Positions 34,925 to 43,404 of a stretch of 64,000 bases of DNA are shown here, one piece after another. Made by a program: the position numbers and the translations under genes. The stretch's first letter is position 1, and each line of letters opens with the position of its first letter. The notes beneath the pieces were generated by a model. It was not told where the DNA came from and searched no databases. It saw nothing but the letters and a program-made list of their open reading frames with translations. This DNA is from Rhizobium sp. 18055 (lineage in GTDB: Bacteria; Pseudomonadota; Alphaproteobacteria; Rhizobiales; Rhizobiaceae): contig NZ_CACSKD010000017.1 in the NCBI RefSeq assembly GCF_902706285.1, positions 1 to 64,000 of the forward strand, given 5' to 3'.

Positions 34925-35671
34925 ATGGCATTTGCATCGGGCCGGTCAATCAACAGTTCTGATAACCCGCGGTCCGCGCGCGCCACGAGAGTGAGCAGCC
35001 GGTCTGATCTGTTCCCCCGCCTGGTTGCCATGCAGAAGCTTGCCGACGCGCAGAATTTTGCCGTGTATCGCATGAGCGGCTCCGGCCTGCCTGCCAAGCA
35101 GCGGCTGATCTGCGAGCTGGAGAACTGGGGCCCCTCGAATGCGTCACTGAACAAGGCTTTTGCCGACGCCTACGGCGATGCGCTGATCGAGCACATCGAG
35201 AAGTCGCTGCTGCCGCTCGCCTGGGCGGGTAGCCATGATCGCAGCTTCCCCAGTGCCGTTGGTATCGCTCCCTTCCTGGTGCGCCTGCAGGACGGCCTGG
35301 TGCCGTTTTCCGGCATGGCCTTTCCGGTGCGCCTGGGCGCCATCGGCAACGGCTTCGTGGTCTTCACGGGCGACGATCTCGATCCGCCCAATGAGATGGT
35401 GGTTGAGCTGCATGGCCGCGCCTGCCAGGTGATGATCGACCTGCTGTCGCTCGACGAGCGGCGCGTTGCCGCAGCCGAGGCGCTGAGCGAACGTGAGATT
35501 GCCTGCCTGCAGCTGGCCGGTGACGGTCGTATCAGCGAAGAAATCGCCGACAAGCTTGGCCTGTCCGTGCACACCGTCAATGCCTATCTCGGCTCTGCGA
35601 CGATCAAGCTGGATTCGGTCAACCGCATCCAGGCGATCGCCAAGGCGATCCGGCTTGGCTATATCAGCTAA
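34925..35671 (+). CDS. visR: LuxR-type motility master activator VisR, 248 aa
   Basis: The partner of VisN: N-terminal domain to about residue 180, then the LuxR DNA-binding region LSEREIACLQLAGDGRISEE, IADKLGLSVHTVNAYL. It follows visN by 12 bases, consistent with co-expression and a heteromer. Its stop is 61 bases from the convergent small gene on the other strand. Confidence 0.92.
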   Translation: MAFASGRSINSSDNPRSARATRVSSRSDLFPRLVAMQKLADAQNFAVYRMSGSGLPAKQRLICELENWGPSNASLNKAFADAYGDALIEHIEKSLLPLAWAGSHDRSFPSAVGIAPFLVRLQDGLVPFSGMAFPVRLGAIGNGFVVFTGDDLDPPNEMVVELHGRACQVMIDLLSLDERRVAAAEALSEREIACLQLAGDGRISEEIADKLGLSVHTVNAYLGSATIKLDSVNRIQAIAKAIRLGYIS

Positions 35672-35732
35672 GCTGTCGCGCAAAAAAAAGCCGAACCCTG
35701 CAGGGCGCGGCGCTCTTCTCTCGATCGGATTG

Positions 35733-36173
35733 TTAGCTTGCCAGCGCCTGTAGCGGCGGGACATTGTAGCGCGCGTTGTTCAGGCTTTGCGCCAGAAACA
35801 TGGTGTTTTCGTGCGGATCGGCCGACGGGTTCTCGAAGGCAATATGGTTGATCTCGATGCCGGCATGCTCGGCAGCCATCGTCAACTGCGCGTAGACGGT
35901 AACGCCACGCGGCTTGATCTCCAGATCGATAACCACCTCGGGCTTGCCGCCCCACTCCAGCGTATAGCTCCCGCCATGGCCGAAATTGACCGTGCCCGGA
36001 TGAAAGAACATCTCGGCCGCCGATGAGACGAGATCCGAGAGATTGCCGTAATACTCAAAGCGCAGGATCGAAATCAGGTCCGAAGCGTCGAGAAGACGCA
36101 GTTCGGTCGCGACCGGGCTGATTGCTTCAGCAAGAATCTTTTCACGCTGCGCAGAGTAGGGGCATTTTTTCAT
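35733..36173 (-). CDS. Conserved hypothetical protein of the rhizobial flagellar cluster, 146 aa
   Basis: A soluble protein with no signal peptide, starting MKKCPYSAQREKILAEAIS. It lies four bases after the flhB stop in the same direction, so it is very likely made from the flagellar operon; a hypothetical gene occupies the same place between visR and flhB in S. meliloti. The middle part, EWGGKPEVVIDLEIKPRG, suggests a beta-rich domain. Function unknown. Confidence 0.75.
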   Translation of the reverse strand: MKKCPYSAQREKILAEAISPVATELRLLDASDLISILRFEYYGNLSDLVSSAAEMFFHPGTVNFGHGGSYTLEWGGKPEVVIDLEIKPRGVTVYAQLTMAAEHAGIEINHIAFENPSADPHENTMFLAQSLNNARYNVPPLQALAS

Positions 36174-36177
36174 TCGG

Positions 36178-37257
36178 TCATCTTACCCGGTTGTTCTTGG
36201 CTTTCGCCGCATAAACCCGATGAATGAGTTCCGCGACGGCCTTATAAAATACTGACGGGATGACACTATCCACCGAGACTTGCGCAAACATGGAGCGCGC
36301 AAGAGGCGGATCTTCGAAAACAGGTATTCCGTTGGTCTCTGCGATCTCTCTGATTTTCAACGCAATTAGGTCCTGGCCCTTGGCAACGACGATCGGTGCG
36401 TCGTTTTCCTCGCGCACGTAGCGCAGTGCTACGGCGTAGTGGGTCGGGTTGGCGATCACCATGGTGGCGCGGGGCACGTTGGCAATCATGCGCCGCCTTG
36501 CGCGGTCGCGCATGAGGGCGCGCTGGCGGCCTTTCACGAATGGGTCGCCCTGCGACTGCTTGTTTTCCTCCTTGATTTCATGCCGCGACATCTTCAGTTC
36601 CGAGAACCAGTGATAGCGCGTCCAGAAAAAGTCGCCGATGGCCACCACCGCCGTCGCCACCAGAACGACGAGCGTGATCTTCTGCATCCCCGACATCATG
36701 CGGGTAAAGATGGTCGTGGGGTCGGAAAACATCGCGTCGATTGCTGCGAAGTAGTCGTTGCGGAGAACGAGCACCATGACGATGCCGACGATCAGGATCT
36801 TGGTCAGTGATTTGCCGAATTCGATCAGGCCGGACAGGCTGAACAGCCTGGACCAGCCCGCAGCCGGTGAAATGCGTGACCATTGTGGCCTGATACGCTC
36901 GAGCACGGGCACCGGCAGGTTCTGGCCGATCGAGGCCACGACCCCGAAGGTCATGAACAGGATCATGGCCGGTGCCAGGAGCTGCGCGCAGACCCAGCCC
37001 AGATGGATGAAGAGCGAGAGCGCGTCAGGGCCGGTATCGATCTTCCACTGATCCGGCTGCTCGAAAATATCCTTGAGCGACGCACCGACGACGCTGAGGC
37101 CGTTCGGCAGGAAGAAGATGAGGTAGATGTAGGTCGCAAGCACCGTGGCGAAGAGAGGGAGCTCTCGCGAAAAAGGTGTATTGCCTTTGTCAGCCGCGTC
37201 CGTTTGCTTTTTCGCGGTGGGCGCTTCTGTTTTGCTGTCCTTGTCGTCGTCGGCCAA
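36178..37257 (-). CDS. flhB: Flagellar export switch protein FlhB, 359 aa
   Basis: Four membrane helices in the first ~215 residues are followed by the cytoplasmic domain with the self-cleavage site N270-P-T-H in MVIANPTHYAVALRY. FlhB controls the switch of the type III export gate from rod/hook to filament substrates. The N-terminus is Lys/Asp-rich as usual (DDDKDSKTEAPTAKK). It is separated from fliG by a terminator-like hairpin. Confidence 0.95.
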   Translation of the reverse strand: MADDDKDSKTEAPTAKKQTDAADKGNTPFSRELPLFATVLATYIYLIFFLPNGLSVVGASLKDIFEQPDQWKIDTGPDALSLFIHLGWVCAQLLAPAMILFMTFGVVASIGQNLPVPVLERIRPQWSRISPAAGWSRLFSLSGLIEFGKSLTKILIVGIVMVLVLRNDYFAAIDAMFSDPTTIFTRMMSGMQKITLVVLVATAVVAIGDFFWTRYHWFSELKMSRHEIKEENKQSQGDPFVKGRQRALMRDRARRRMIANVPRATMVIANPTHYAVALRYVREENDAPIVVAKGQDLIALKIREIAETNGIPVFEDPPLARSMFAQVSVDSVIPSVFYKAVAELIHRVYAAKAKNNRVR

Positions 37258-37273
37258 GGTCGCGGCTCCCCGT

Positions 37274-37304
37274 CAAAAAGAAAAGGCCGCACCAATGCGC
37301 GGCC
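37274..37304 (-). terminator. Terminator-like hairpin between fliG and flhB
   Basis: On the minus strand GGCCGC (37299-37304) pairs with GCGGCC (37285-37290) around an eight-base loop and is followed by TTTTCTTTTT. It lies downstream of fliG and 17 bases upstream of the flhB start, where it could reduce read-through and set a lower FlhB level. The stem is only six pairs, so it may be leaky. Confidence 0.55.
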
Positions 37305-37384
37305 GTCTCTTCTTGTAGTCGCCGCGATTGCCACGATCAATCGCGGCAATCGAATAGTCGGGACCTGTACACAGCAACGGCGGT

Positions 37385-38425
37385 TTAAGCTGCCGCTGCT
37401 CCTTCGGCTTCGCCTTCCTTGAGCTGGATCTGGCCGGAATTCGCGAGCCGAATCGCTTCCTGGGCGATAGCGCGCCGTGCAATCGCGATCTCGCGCGGAT
37501 TGATGCCGGCGGTGCCGCTTTGTAGGTCCGATTCGATCATGCGGCGCTGGCGAGGGCTGATCGAGGCAAGCACTGCCTCGCGCATTTCCCCCGAAGAGCC
37601 ACGCAGGGCCATGGTCAGGATGTCGGCTGAAATGTCGTTCAGCAGCATGACACGGCCACGCTGCGGCATGACCATGAGATCTTCGAACAGGAAGATCTTC
37701 GGACGAACCTTGTTGACCGATTCGCGGCTGATCGATTCGAGCGAGGTGAGCAGCGTATCGACCTGCGGCTTGTCCATCTCGTTCATCAGTTCGGCAACCT
37801 TCGTCGAGCCGACCGAATTCTTCTCGGCATCGATCTCGGCCAGCAGGTTCAGCACCTGCTTCTCGATGATCTGCGCTGCCTTCGGGCTGACGGATTTGAG
37901 GTTGACGGTACGGTTCATGATGTCGGCGCGGCGGCCGTCCGGGATCTGCATCAGCACCTTGGCACCGAAGGAAGATGGCATCATGGAGAGAATATAGGCA
38001 ACGGTCTGCGGATGTTCGCGCAGTAGGAACTTGCCGATGAAAACCGGATCGCCGTCGCCGAGACGGTCCCAGATCGAGGTCTCGTAGGCCTGGAATGCGG
38101 TGCGTCGGCCAAGCAGGCTATCGACTTCGTCAGGCGTCAGCCCCTCCTCGAGGATGCTTTCGATCGCCTTGGCGTTGTCCATCAGGCCTGCGCCTTCGGT
38201 GAACAGGTCTTCGAACTCGGCCACGAGGCCGAGCAGTTCGTCCGGAGGGATTGCGCGCAATGCCTGTGCCGATCCGATAATCGTCTGCAGCTCGGCTTGC
38301 GTGAAGTATTTCAACAGTCTGCCAGCGACCCCTTTCCCCATAGCGAGGAGAACGGCCGCTGCTTTCTCAGCCTGGGTCAACGGTTTCTCGGCAAGAGCGC
38401 CGCCGAAATCGTCAAAGTCCATCAT
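37385..38425 (-). CDS. fliG: Flagellar motor switch protein FliG, 346 aa
   Basis: The FliG layout is intact: N-terminal FliF-binding part (TQAEKAAAVLLAMGKGVAGRLLKYF), middle domain with LLREHPQTVAYILSMM (the EHPQ motif), and C-terminal torque domain with charged residues in LFEDLMVMPQRGRVMLLNDIS. It couples the stator to the rotor. Two adjacent ATG codons at 38425 and 38422 can serve as start. It follows fliN in the leftward operon. Confidence 0.95.
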   Translation of the reverse strand: MMDFDDFGGALAEKPLTQAEKAAAVLLAMGKGVAGRLLKYFTQAELQTIIGSAQALRAIPPDELLGLVAEFEDLFTEGAGLMDNAKAIESILEEGLTPDEVDSLLGRRTAFQAYETSIWDRLGDGDPVFIGKFLLREHPQTVAYILSMMPSSFGAKVLMQIPDGRRADIMNRTVNLKSVSPKAAQIIEKQVLNLLAEIDAEKNSVGSTKVAELMNEMDKPQVDTLLTSLESISRESVNKVRPKIFLFEDLMVMPQRGRVMLLNDISADILTMALRGSSGEMREAVLASISPRQRRMIESDLQSGTAGINPREIAIARRAIAQEAIRLANSGQIQLKEGEAEGAAAA

Positions 38426-38454
38426 GGTCTAACCTCTCCGTCCCTACACCGGGA

Positions 38455-39024
38455 TCAGGCTTTCCTAGTACCTAAAACTTCTATCAGTTTTACGCCAAAA
38501 CGTGTGTCGTCATTTTCCAGAACGGTGATCTCGCCGCGCGCAATCTTGCGGCCATTCACCATGATTTCGACCGGCTCGCCGATTTTCTTGTCGAGGGCGA
38601 TTGTGGCGCCCTCGTTCAGGTTCATCAGCCCGGAAACCTGCATGCGGCTGCTGCCGAGCATGATCTGGACATCGATCGGGATGTCCATGATCAGGTCCAT
38701 GTTGGACTGCATCGCGCTGCCGAGCGGCGCAGCTGCTGCCGGCGATGAGAACGACGTGTCGCCGAAATCGGAAACGCCGCCGAAGTCCGACGACCCGCCG
38801 AAATCGCCGCCGCCGAATGTCGTATCGGTTGCCGTGTCGAGATCGCCGCCGAACGCGGACAGGTCGGTGCCGCCGCCGAACGCATCGAGGTCACCGCCGA
38901 AATCCGGCATGCCGCCGTCTGCGTCGGTCTTCAGTACGCCACGCAGATCGTCGATAGCCTGATCAAGTTCGGCTTCGTTGCCTGGTAGCTCGAGATCGGT
39001 GCTTTTTGGTTTTTTCGTCGCCAT
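38455..39024 (-). CDS. fliN: Flagellar motor switch protein FliN, 189 aa
   Basis: The C-terminal ~80 residues are the SpoA domain (LIMDIPIDVQIMLGSSRMQV, GEPVEIMVNGRKIARGEI) that forms the C-ring base with FliM. The N-terminal half is unusual: residues 42-92 hold seven Phe-Gly dipeptides in a Gly/Asp/Ser-rich low-complexity stretch. The start is ATG 39024 (MATKKPK); a longer frame to 39057 lacks family support. Confidence 0.93.
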   Translation of the reverse strand: MATKKPKSTDLELPGNEAELDQAIDDLRGVLKTDADGGMPDFGGDLDAFGGGTDLSAFGGDLDTATDTTFGGGDFGGSSDFGGVSDFGDTSFSSPAAAAPLGSAMQSNMDLIMDIPIDVQIMLGSSRMQVSGLMNLNEGATIALDKKIGEPVEIMVNGRKIARGEITVLENDDTRFGVKLIEVLGTRKA

Positions 39025-39087
39025 GAAAATCACTATTCCAGTTGAAACTTGCCTCAACCTGCCTTGAGGGACAGGGGCCGAAATACG

Positions 39088-40026
39088 CTAATTCATTAAG
39101 TAGCGGATAAGGTCGTCATCCGAGTTGATCGTATCCTTCACCCGGACGGTATAATTCTCGCCCGAGCGGCCAAACTCGCAGACGTAGAGCTCTCTGCTAT
39201 TGGCGCTGACATCGACGCGGACATCGCCGCTGTCGAGGAAAGGAATGACATCGCCGGCCGCCAGCTTCGAAATCGTGCGCAGCGTCAGATCCTGGAGCCG
39301 GATCTTCGCTTCGAGCGTGACCTGGGAACGGCGGACCTGTTCGGAAATCTGCTCCGTCCATTCGGACGAGTTGGCCGACTGGTTCTTGGCGCGCGGGGCA
39401 ACCACCTTGGTCTTCAGCAGCGCTGCCTGCGACACGATCAACGCGAAGTCGGAGGTGATACCGGATAGCGTGATCGACATGTTGATCGACGCGGCAAATT
39501 CGCCATGCGTGTCGTCAGCGGCTTTCGGCCGTGTCTCTGCAGCATGCGGCGCCTCGAGCAGCGGCTCAAAGCCGCCAGGCGCATCGACGGCGGAGCGAAG
39601 CACGCTGGCGATCTTTTCGAACACCGTGACGCCAAGCTCCAGCTCGATGACCGAAAGCAGGCGATCCGCCGGCTGCTCGACCGTTTCAGGCGATGCACCC
39701 AGCAAATGCTCCATCAGGGTAATGATAAAGCCGTTGCCGCAGGCAAACGTGATGTCCTGCGACCAGTTGCGCAATGACCCGTTGACCAGCGTGACGCTCT
39801 CGCCGAGATCGGCGATCAGGTCGTTCTTGTAGCCGGCATGGCAGCCGAGATAGTTGACCTGGACGTCGAGGTCGGTTTCGCTCTTGATGACATCAGGCAG
39901 AAACTCGCGGTAGACATCGCCGAATGCCGTGCAGATCTTTTCGACCGTGACCTTGTCACCCAGCCTGCCCGTCAGCTTTGCGAGCAGGGCGTCGTCCATT
40001 GCTGGTTTCTGGAGTTGCGCGTTCAT
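39088..40026 (-). CDS. fliM: Flagellar motor switch protein FliM, 312 aa
   Basis: A middle CheC-like domain and a C-terminal SpoA domain (VTLEAKIRLQDLTLRTISKL, VIPF, VRVDVSANSRELYVCEFG) identify FliM, the rotor protein that receives CheY-phosphate. At the N-terminus the usual CheY-binding peptide (LSQxEIDALL) is not present in standard form; MDDALLAKL at residues 10-18 may be a divergent version. It follows motA by six bases. Confidence 0.9.
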   Translation of the reverse strand: MNAQLQKPAMDDALLAKLTGRLGDKVTVEKICTAFGDVYREFLPDVIKSETDLDVQVNYLGCHAGYKNDLIADLGESVTLVNGSLRNWSQDITFACGNGFIITLMEHLLGASPETVEQPADRLLSVIELELGVTVFEKIASVLRSAVDAPGGFEPLLEAPHAAETRPKAADDTHGEFAASINMSITLSGITSDFALIVSQAALLKTKVVAPRAKNQSANSSEWTEQISEQVRRSQVTLEAKIRLQDLTLRTISKLAAGDVIPFLDSGDVRVDVSANSRELYVCEFGRSGENYTVRVKDTINSDDDLIRYLMN

Positions 40027-40032
40027 GTCCGT

Positions 40033-40905
40033 TTAGGCCGCCTTGTTCTCGCCACCGGGGTTCATCATTTCCTGCTCGACAGCGTCGATGGAAGGACGCT
40101 CGTACGCCGAGATGGTCTTGCGGCCGTATTCGAGAGCAACCTGCGGCACCGAGCCGTTCATGTAGGCAAGCAGCGTCTGCTTGACGATGATGTAGAGGCG
40201 GTGCTGCTTGGAGCGGACGATCTTGATCTGCGACACGATCGGCGAGCAGACGCAATAGGAAAGCAGAATGCCGAGGAACGTTCCGACGAGCGCCGAGCCG
40301 ATCAGGTGGCCGAGAACTTCAGGCGAATCGTTGATGTGCGCCATGGCCTTGATGACGCCGAGAACCGCCGCCACGATGCCGATTGCCGGGAAGGCGTCGC
40401 CCATCGTCTGAATGGCATGGTAAGGCTTCATCTTGTCGTGCAGGATCGTGTTGATTTCTTCGTCCATCAGCGCCTCGATCTCGTGAGAGCGGGCATTGCC
40501 GATGATGATCAGGCGAACATAGTCACAGATGAAAGCCGTGATCTCCTTGTTCTTCAGGATCGTCGGCGCGGACTGGAAGATCGAGGATTCGGCTGGATTG
40601 TCGATATGCGCTTCGATTTCGTTGCGTGACTTGGTGCGCAGATCGCGCATCAGCGAATACAGAACACCGAGCGTATCGAGATAGTTGCGTTCTTTCGGTA
40701 CCGAGTGCTTGAAGGCTTCCCCGAGCGCCTTGCCCGAATCCTTCACCACCTTCATGGGATTGCCCATGATGAAGCTGCCGATGCCGGCACCGCCGATGAT
40801 GACGAGCTCGAAGGGCTGCCAGAGAGCTTCGAGGTGACCGCCCATGGCCATGAAACTGCCGATGATACAGCCGCAGACAATCACAAATCCGATAATGATA
40901 TTCAT
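40033..40905 (-). CDS. motA: Flagellar stator protein MotA, 290 aa
   Basis: Four membrane helices: two at the N-terminus (IIIGFVIVCGCIIGSFMAMG and the next segment) and two near residues 165-225 (IQTMGDAFPAIGIVAAVLGVIKAM and LIGSALVGTFLGILLSYCV). The charged cytoplasmic loop between them contacts FliG. MotA forms the proton channel with MotB, whose gene is 17 kb away in this cluster. Start ATG 40905 chosen; the longer frame to 40935 begins with TTG. Confidence 0.94.
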   Translation of the reverse strand: MNIIIGFVIVCGCIIGSFMAMGGHLEALWQPFELVIIGGAGIGSFIMGNPMKVVKDSGKALGEAFKHSVPKERNYLDTLGVLYSLMRDLRTKSRNEIEAHIDNPAESSIFQSAPTILKNKEITAFICDYVRLIIIGNARSHEIEALMDEEINTILHDKMKPYHAIQTMGDAFPAIGIVAAVLGVIKAMAHINDSPEVLGHLIGSALVGTFLGILLSYCVCSPIVSQIKIVRSKQHRLYIIVKQTLLAYMNGSVPQVALEYGRKTISAYERPSIDAVEQEMMNPGGENKAA

Positions 40906-41155
40906 CGTCAGTCCAAACCTGATCGTTATTTTCAACCGAAGGGATAGGATCGTTGGCTTGCGTGAGGCTGAACGTGGTCCGGCGCCGCAAGCTTTTTAGA
41001 TGCCAGCTTCGCACAAGGATTTGCTGTCACTCTGCAGGTGACGAATGGGTCATCGCGCCCGTTTCTGAGATGCCGCCTCAGCGGAACCGGGTCCGAACAC
41101 ACGACAAACACCCCGATTTCGTACCGTTCATCGCCTGTGCCAGGAGTTTACCCCC

Positions 41156-41890
41156 ATGCAATCCGGTCTCTATGTTTCATTGTCGTCGCAGATGGCACTT
41201 GAGCGTCGTCTCGACACCATCGCCGACAATCTGGCGAACGTGAACACGACGGGATTTCGCGGAACCGAGGTAAAGTTCAACCAGATGCTTGGCGAGACCG
41301 ACAACAAGATCAATGCCAAGATCGCCTATGTCTCGCAGGGCAATGACTATCTCTCTTCGGACAACGGCGAAATGAACCACACGGGCAACATGCTCGATTT
41401 CGCCATCAAGGGCGATGCCTGGTTTCAGATCGACACGCCGGCCGGCAAGGTCCTGACAAGAGACGGCCGTTTCAGCCTGACCGATACCGGCGAACTGGTG
41501 TCCACCCGTGGCTATCCGGTCCTCGACGCCGGCGGCGGCGCGATCCAGCTCGACAGGACAGGCGGCGAACCCAAGGTCGGCTCCGACGGAATGATCTACC
41601 AGAACGACAAGCAGGTGGCGTCGCTTGGACTTTTCGAAGCGGATGTCAGCAAGGGGTATCTGCGCTATGAAAACAGCGGCGTCATGACCACAGAGACACC
41701 GCGCCCGGTGACCGACCGCTTCAATGTCGGTGTCCAGCAGGGCTACCTGGAAAATTCGAACGTCAACGCCATGCGCGAAATCACCCAGCTGATCGAGGTA
41801 AACCGTGCCTTCGAAAGCATGACATCGCTCAGCAAGGATACCGAAGACGCATTCAGCGAAGCGGTCAAGACTTTGGGCGGCAGCCGATAG
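41156..41890 (+). CDS. flgF: Flagellar proximal rod protein FlgF, 244 aa
   Basis: The N-terminal rod motif reads LERRLDTIADNLANVNTTGFR, and the C-terminal rod helix NSNVNAMREITQLIEVNRAFESM closes the family pattern. At 244 residues it has the FlgF size. It is divergent from motA, with a 250-base promoter region between them, and is followed by fliI. Confidence 0.92.
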   Translation: MQSGLYVSLSSQMALERRLDTIADNLANVNTTGFRGTEVKFNQMLGETDNKINAKIAYVSQGNDYLSSDNGEMNHTGNMLDFAIKGDAWFQIDTPAGKVLTRDGRFSLTDTGELVSTRGYPVLDAGGGAIQLDRTGGEPKVGSDGMIYQNDKQVASLGLFEADVSKGYLRYENSGVMTTETPRPVTDRFNVGVQQGYLENSNVNAMREITQLIEVNRAFESMTSLSKDTEDAFSEAVKTLGGSR

Positions 41891-41906
41891 GCGGAAGGTT
41901 TGATTG

Positions 41907-43352
41907 ATGAGTAATCCAACGCTTGCTGAAAACGCCCCGCAGACCGAAGGCGCTCTGCTGACAGAAAGCGCCCTGCTGACAGAACGCGCTTTGTCGCCGA
42001 AGCTCACGCATCTCGAAGCGATGGTCTCGCGCTATTCGAAGCCCGAGTTCATGATTGCGCCCGGCGGCCACGTACAGACGATCGCAACCGGCCACTACAC
42101 GGTCACCGGCCTCTCGCGGCACGTTCGCCTGGGTGAGTTTGTCGCCCACAAATCGCCGACCGGCATCCATCTCGGAGAGGTCGTCCGCGTCGAACCGGAC
42201 CTTGCCTTCGTGTGCCCGATCGAGCCCGGCGAACCGATCGGCATCCATGACACCGTCATTCGCAAGGGCGCGTTCCGCATCGCGCCGACCGATAGCTGGT
42301 GCGGCCGTACCATTAGTTCCCTGTGTGATCCTATCGATGGCAAGGGCCCTGTCGTCGAAGGCCTCAAGCGCCGTTCGATCTCCAATACCGCGCCGCCTTC
42401 GATGACCCGCCAGCGTGTCGAGAAGGGCTTCAAGACCGGCGTGCGCGCCATCGATATCTTTTCGCCGCTCTGCCTCGGGCAGCGTCTCGGCATTTTCGCC
42501 GGCTCCGGCGTCGGCAAATCGACGCTGCTCTCCATGCTCGCCCGTGCTTCGGCATTCGACAAGGTTGTGATCGCCCTCGTCGGCGAGCGCGGCCGCGAAG
42601 TGCGCGAGTTCATCGAAGATACGCTCGGCGCCGACATGCAGAAATCTGTCGTGGTCGTGGCCACCAGCGACGAGAGCCCGATGCTGCGCAAGATGGCGCC
42701 GCTGACGGCGATCACCATCGCCGAGCATTTCCGCGATCAGGGCGACAACGTGCTTCTGATCGTCGACAGCGTCACCCGTTTTGCCCACGCCATCCGCGAA
42801 GTCGCGACCGCCTCCGGCGAGCCGCCGATTGCCCGTGGCTATCCGGCCTCGGTCTTCACCGAGCTGCCGCGTCTGCTCGAGCGTGCAGGCCCGGGCCCCG
42901 AAGGTACGGGAACCATCACCGCGATCATCTCCATCCTCGTCGATGGCGATAATCACAACGATCCGATCGCCGATAGCACCCGCGGCATTCTCGACGGCCA
43001 TATCGTCCTGCAGCGCAGTCTCGCCGATGAAGGACGCTATCCGCCGATCGACCCGTTGGCCTCGATCTCGCGTCTGGCCCGCAAGGCCTGGACGCCGGAC
43101 CAGGAAAAGCTCGTCTCCCGGTTGAAGACGCTCGTGCATCGCTACGAGGAAACCCGCGATCTCAGACTGATCGGCGGCTATCGCCAGGGTGCCGACCCGG
43201 ATCTGGACATGGCCGTCAAGCAGGTGCCGATCATCTACGATGTCTTGAAACAGTCGCCCGGCGATGCCGCTTCGCTGGATGCGTTCGCCGATTTGGCCGG
43301 AGCGCTGAAAGCCGCCGCAGGCATGGGCAACCAGCAGGCCATTCGCCGTTAG
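41907..43352 (+). CDS. fliI: Flagellar export ATPase FliI, 481 aa
   Basis: The Walker A motif is GSGVGKSTLL near residues 199-208, and Walker B lies in DNVLLIVDSVTRFAHA; GEPPIARGYPASVFTELPRLLERAG is typical of FliI/type III ATPases. It powers unloading of export substrates. The first 35 residues contain a doubled ALLTE segment that is encoded by an 18-bp tandem repeat (41955-41984). The stop codon lies inside a 17-bp triplicated repeat. Confidence 0.94.
   Translation: MSNPTLAENAPQTEGALLTESALLTERALSPKLTHLEAMVSRYSKPEFMIAPGGHVQTIATGHYTVTGLSRHVRLGEFVAHKSPTGIHLGEVVRVEPDLAFVCPIEPGEPIGIHDTVIRKGAFRIAPTDSWCGRTISSLCDPIDGKGPVVEGLKRRSISNTAPPSMTRQRVEKGFKTGVRAIDIFSPLCLGQRLGIFAGSGVGKSTLLSMLARASAFDKVVIALVGERGREVREFIEDTLGADMQKSVVVVATSDESPMLRKMAPLTAITIAEHFRDQGDNVLLIVDSVTRFAHAIREVATASGEPPIARGYPASVFTELPRLLERAGPGPEGTGTITAIISILVDGDNHNDPIADSTRGILDGHIVLQRSLADEGRYPPIDPLASISRLARKAWTPDQEKLVSRLKTLVHRYEETRDLRLIGGYRQGADPDLDMAVKQVPIIYDVLKQSPGDAASLDAFADLAGALKAAAGMGNQQAIRR
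41955..41984 (+). repeat. 18-bp-period direct repeat in the fliI 5' end
   Basis: CTGCTGACAGAA occurs at 41955-41966 and again at 41973-41984, period 18 bp. It encodes the doubled LLTE segment in the N-terminus of FliI. The repeat keeps the frame. Confidence 0.7.
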
Positions 43353-43393
43353 AAGATGGCCGCCGTTGGAAGATAGCCGCCGTTAGAAGATAG
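43344..43393 (+). repeat. 17-bp tandem repeat, three copies, across the fliI stop codon
   Basis: Units at 43344-43360, 43361-43377 and 43378-43393 read CGCCGTTAGAAGATGGC, CGCCGTTGGAAGATAGC and CGCCGTTAGAAGATAG. The first unit contains the fliI stop codon (TAG), so the array covers the end of the gene and the spacer before the next one. Because 17 is not a multiple of three, each copy shifts the frame. Confidence 0.85.
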
Positions 43394-43404
43394 AAAGACA
43401 TTAC

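Noticed and set aside
43344..43393. CRISPR-like array
   Set aside because: The three units are direct head-to-tail copies without spacers, so it is a tandem repeat.
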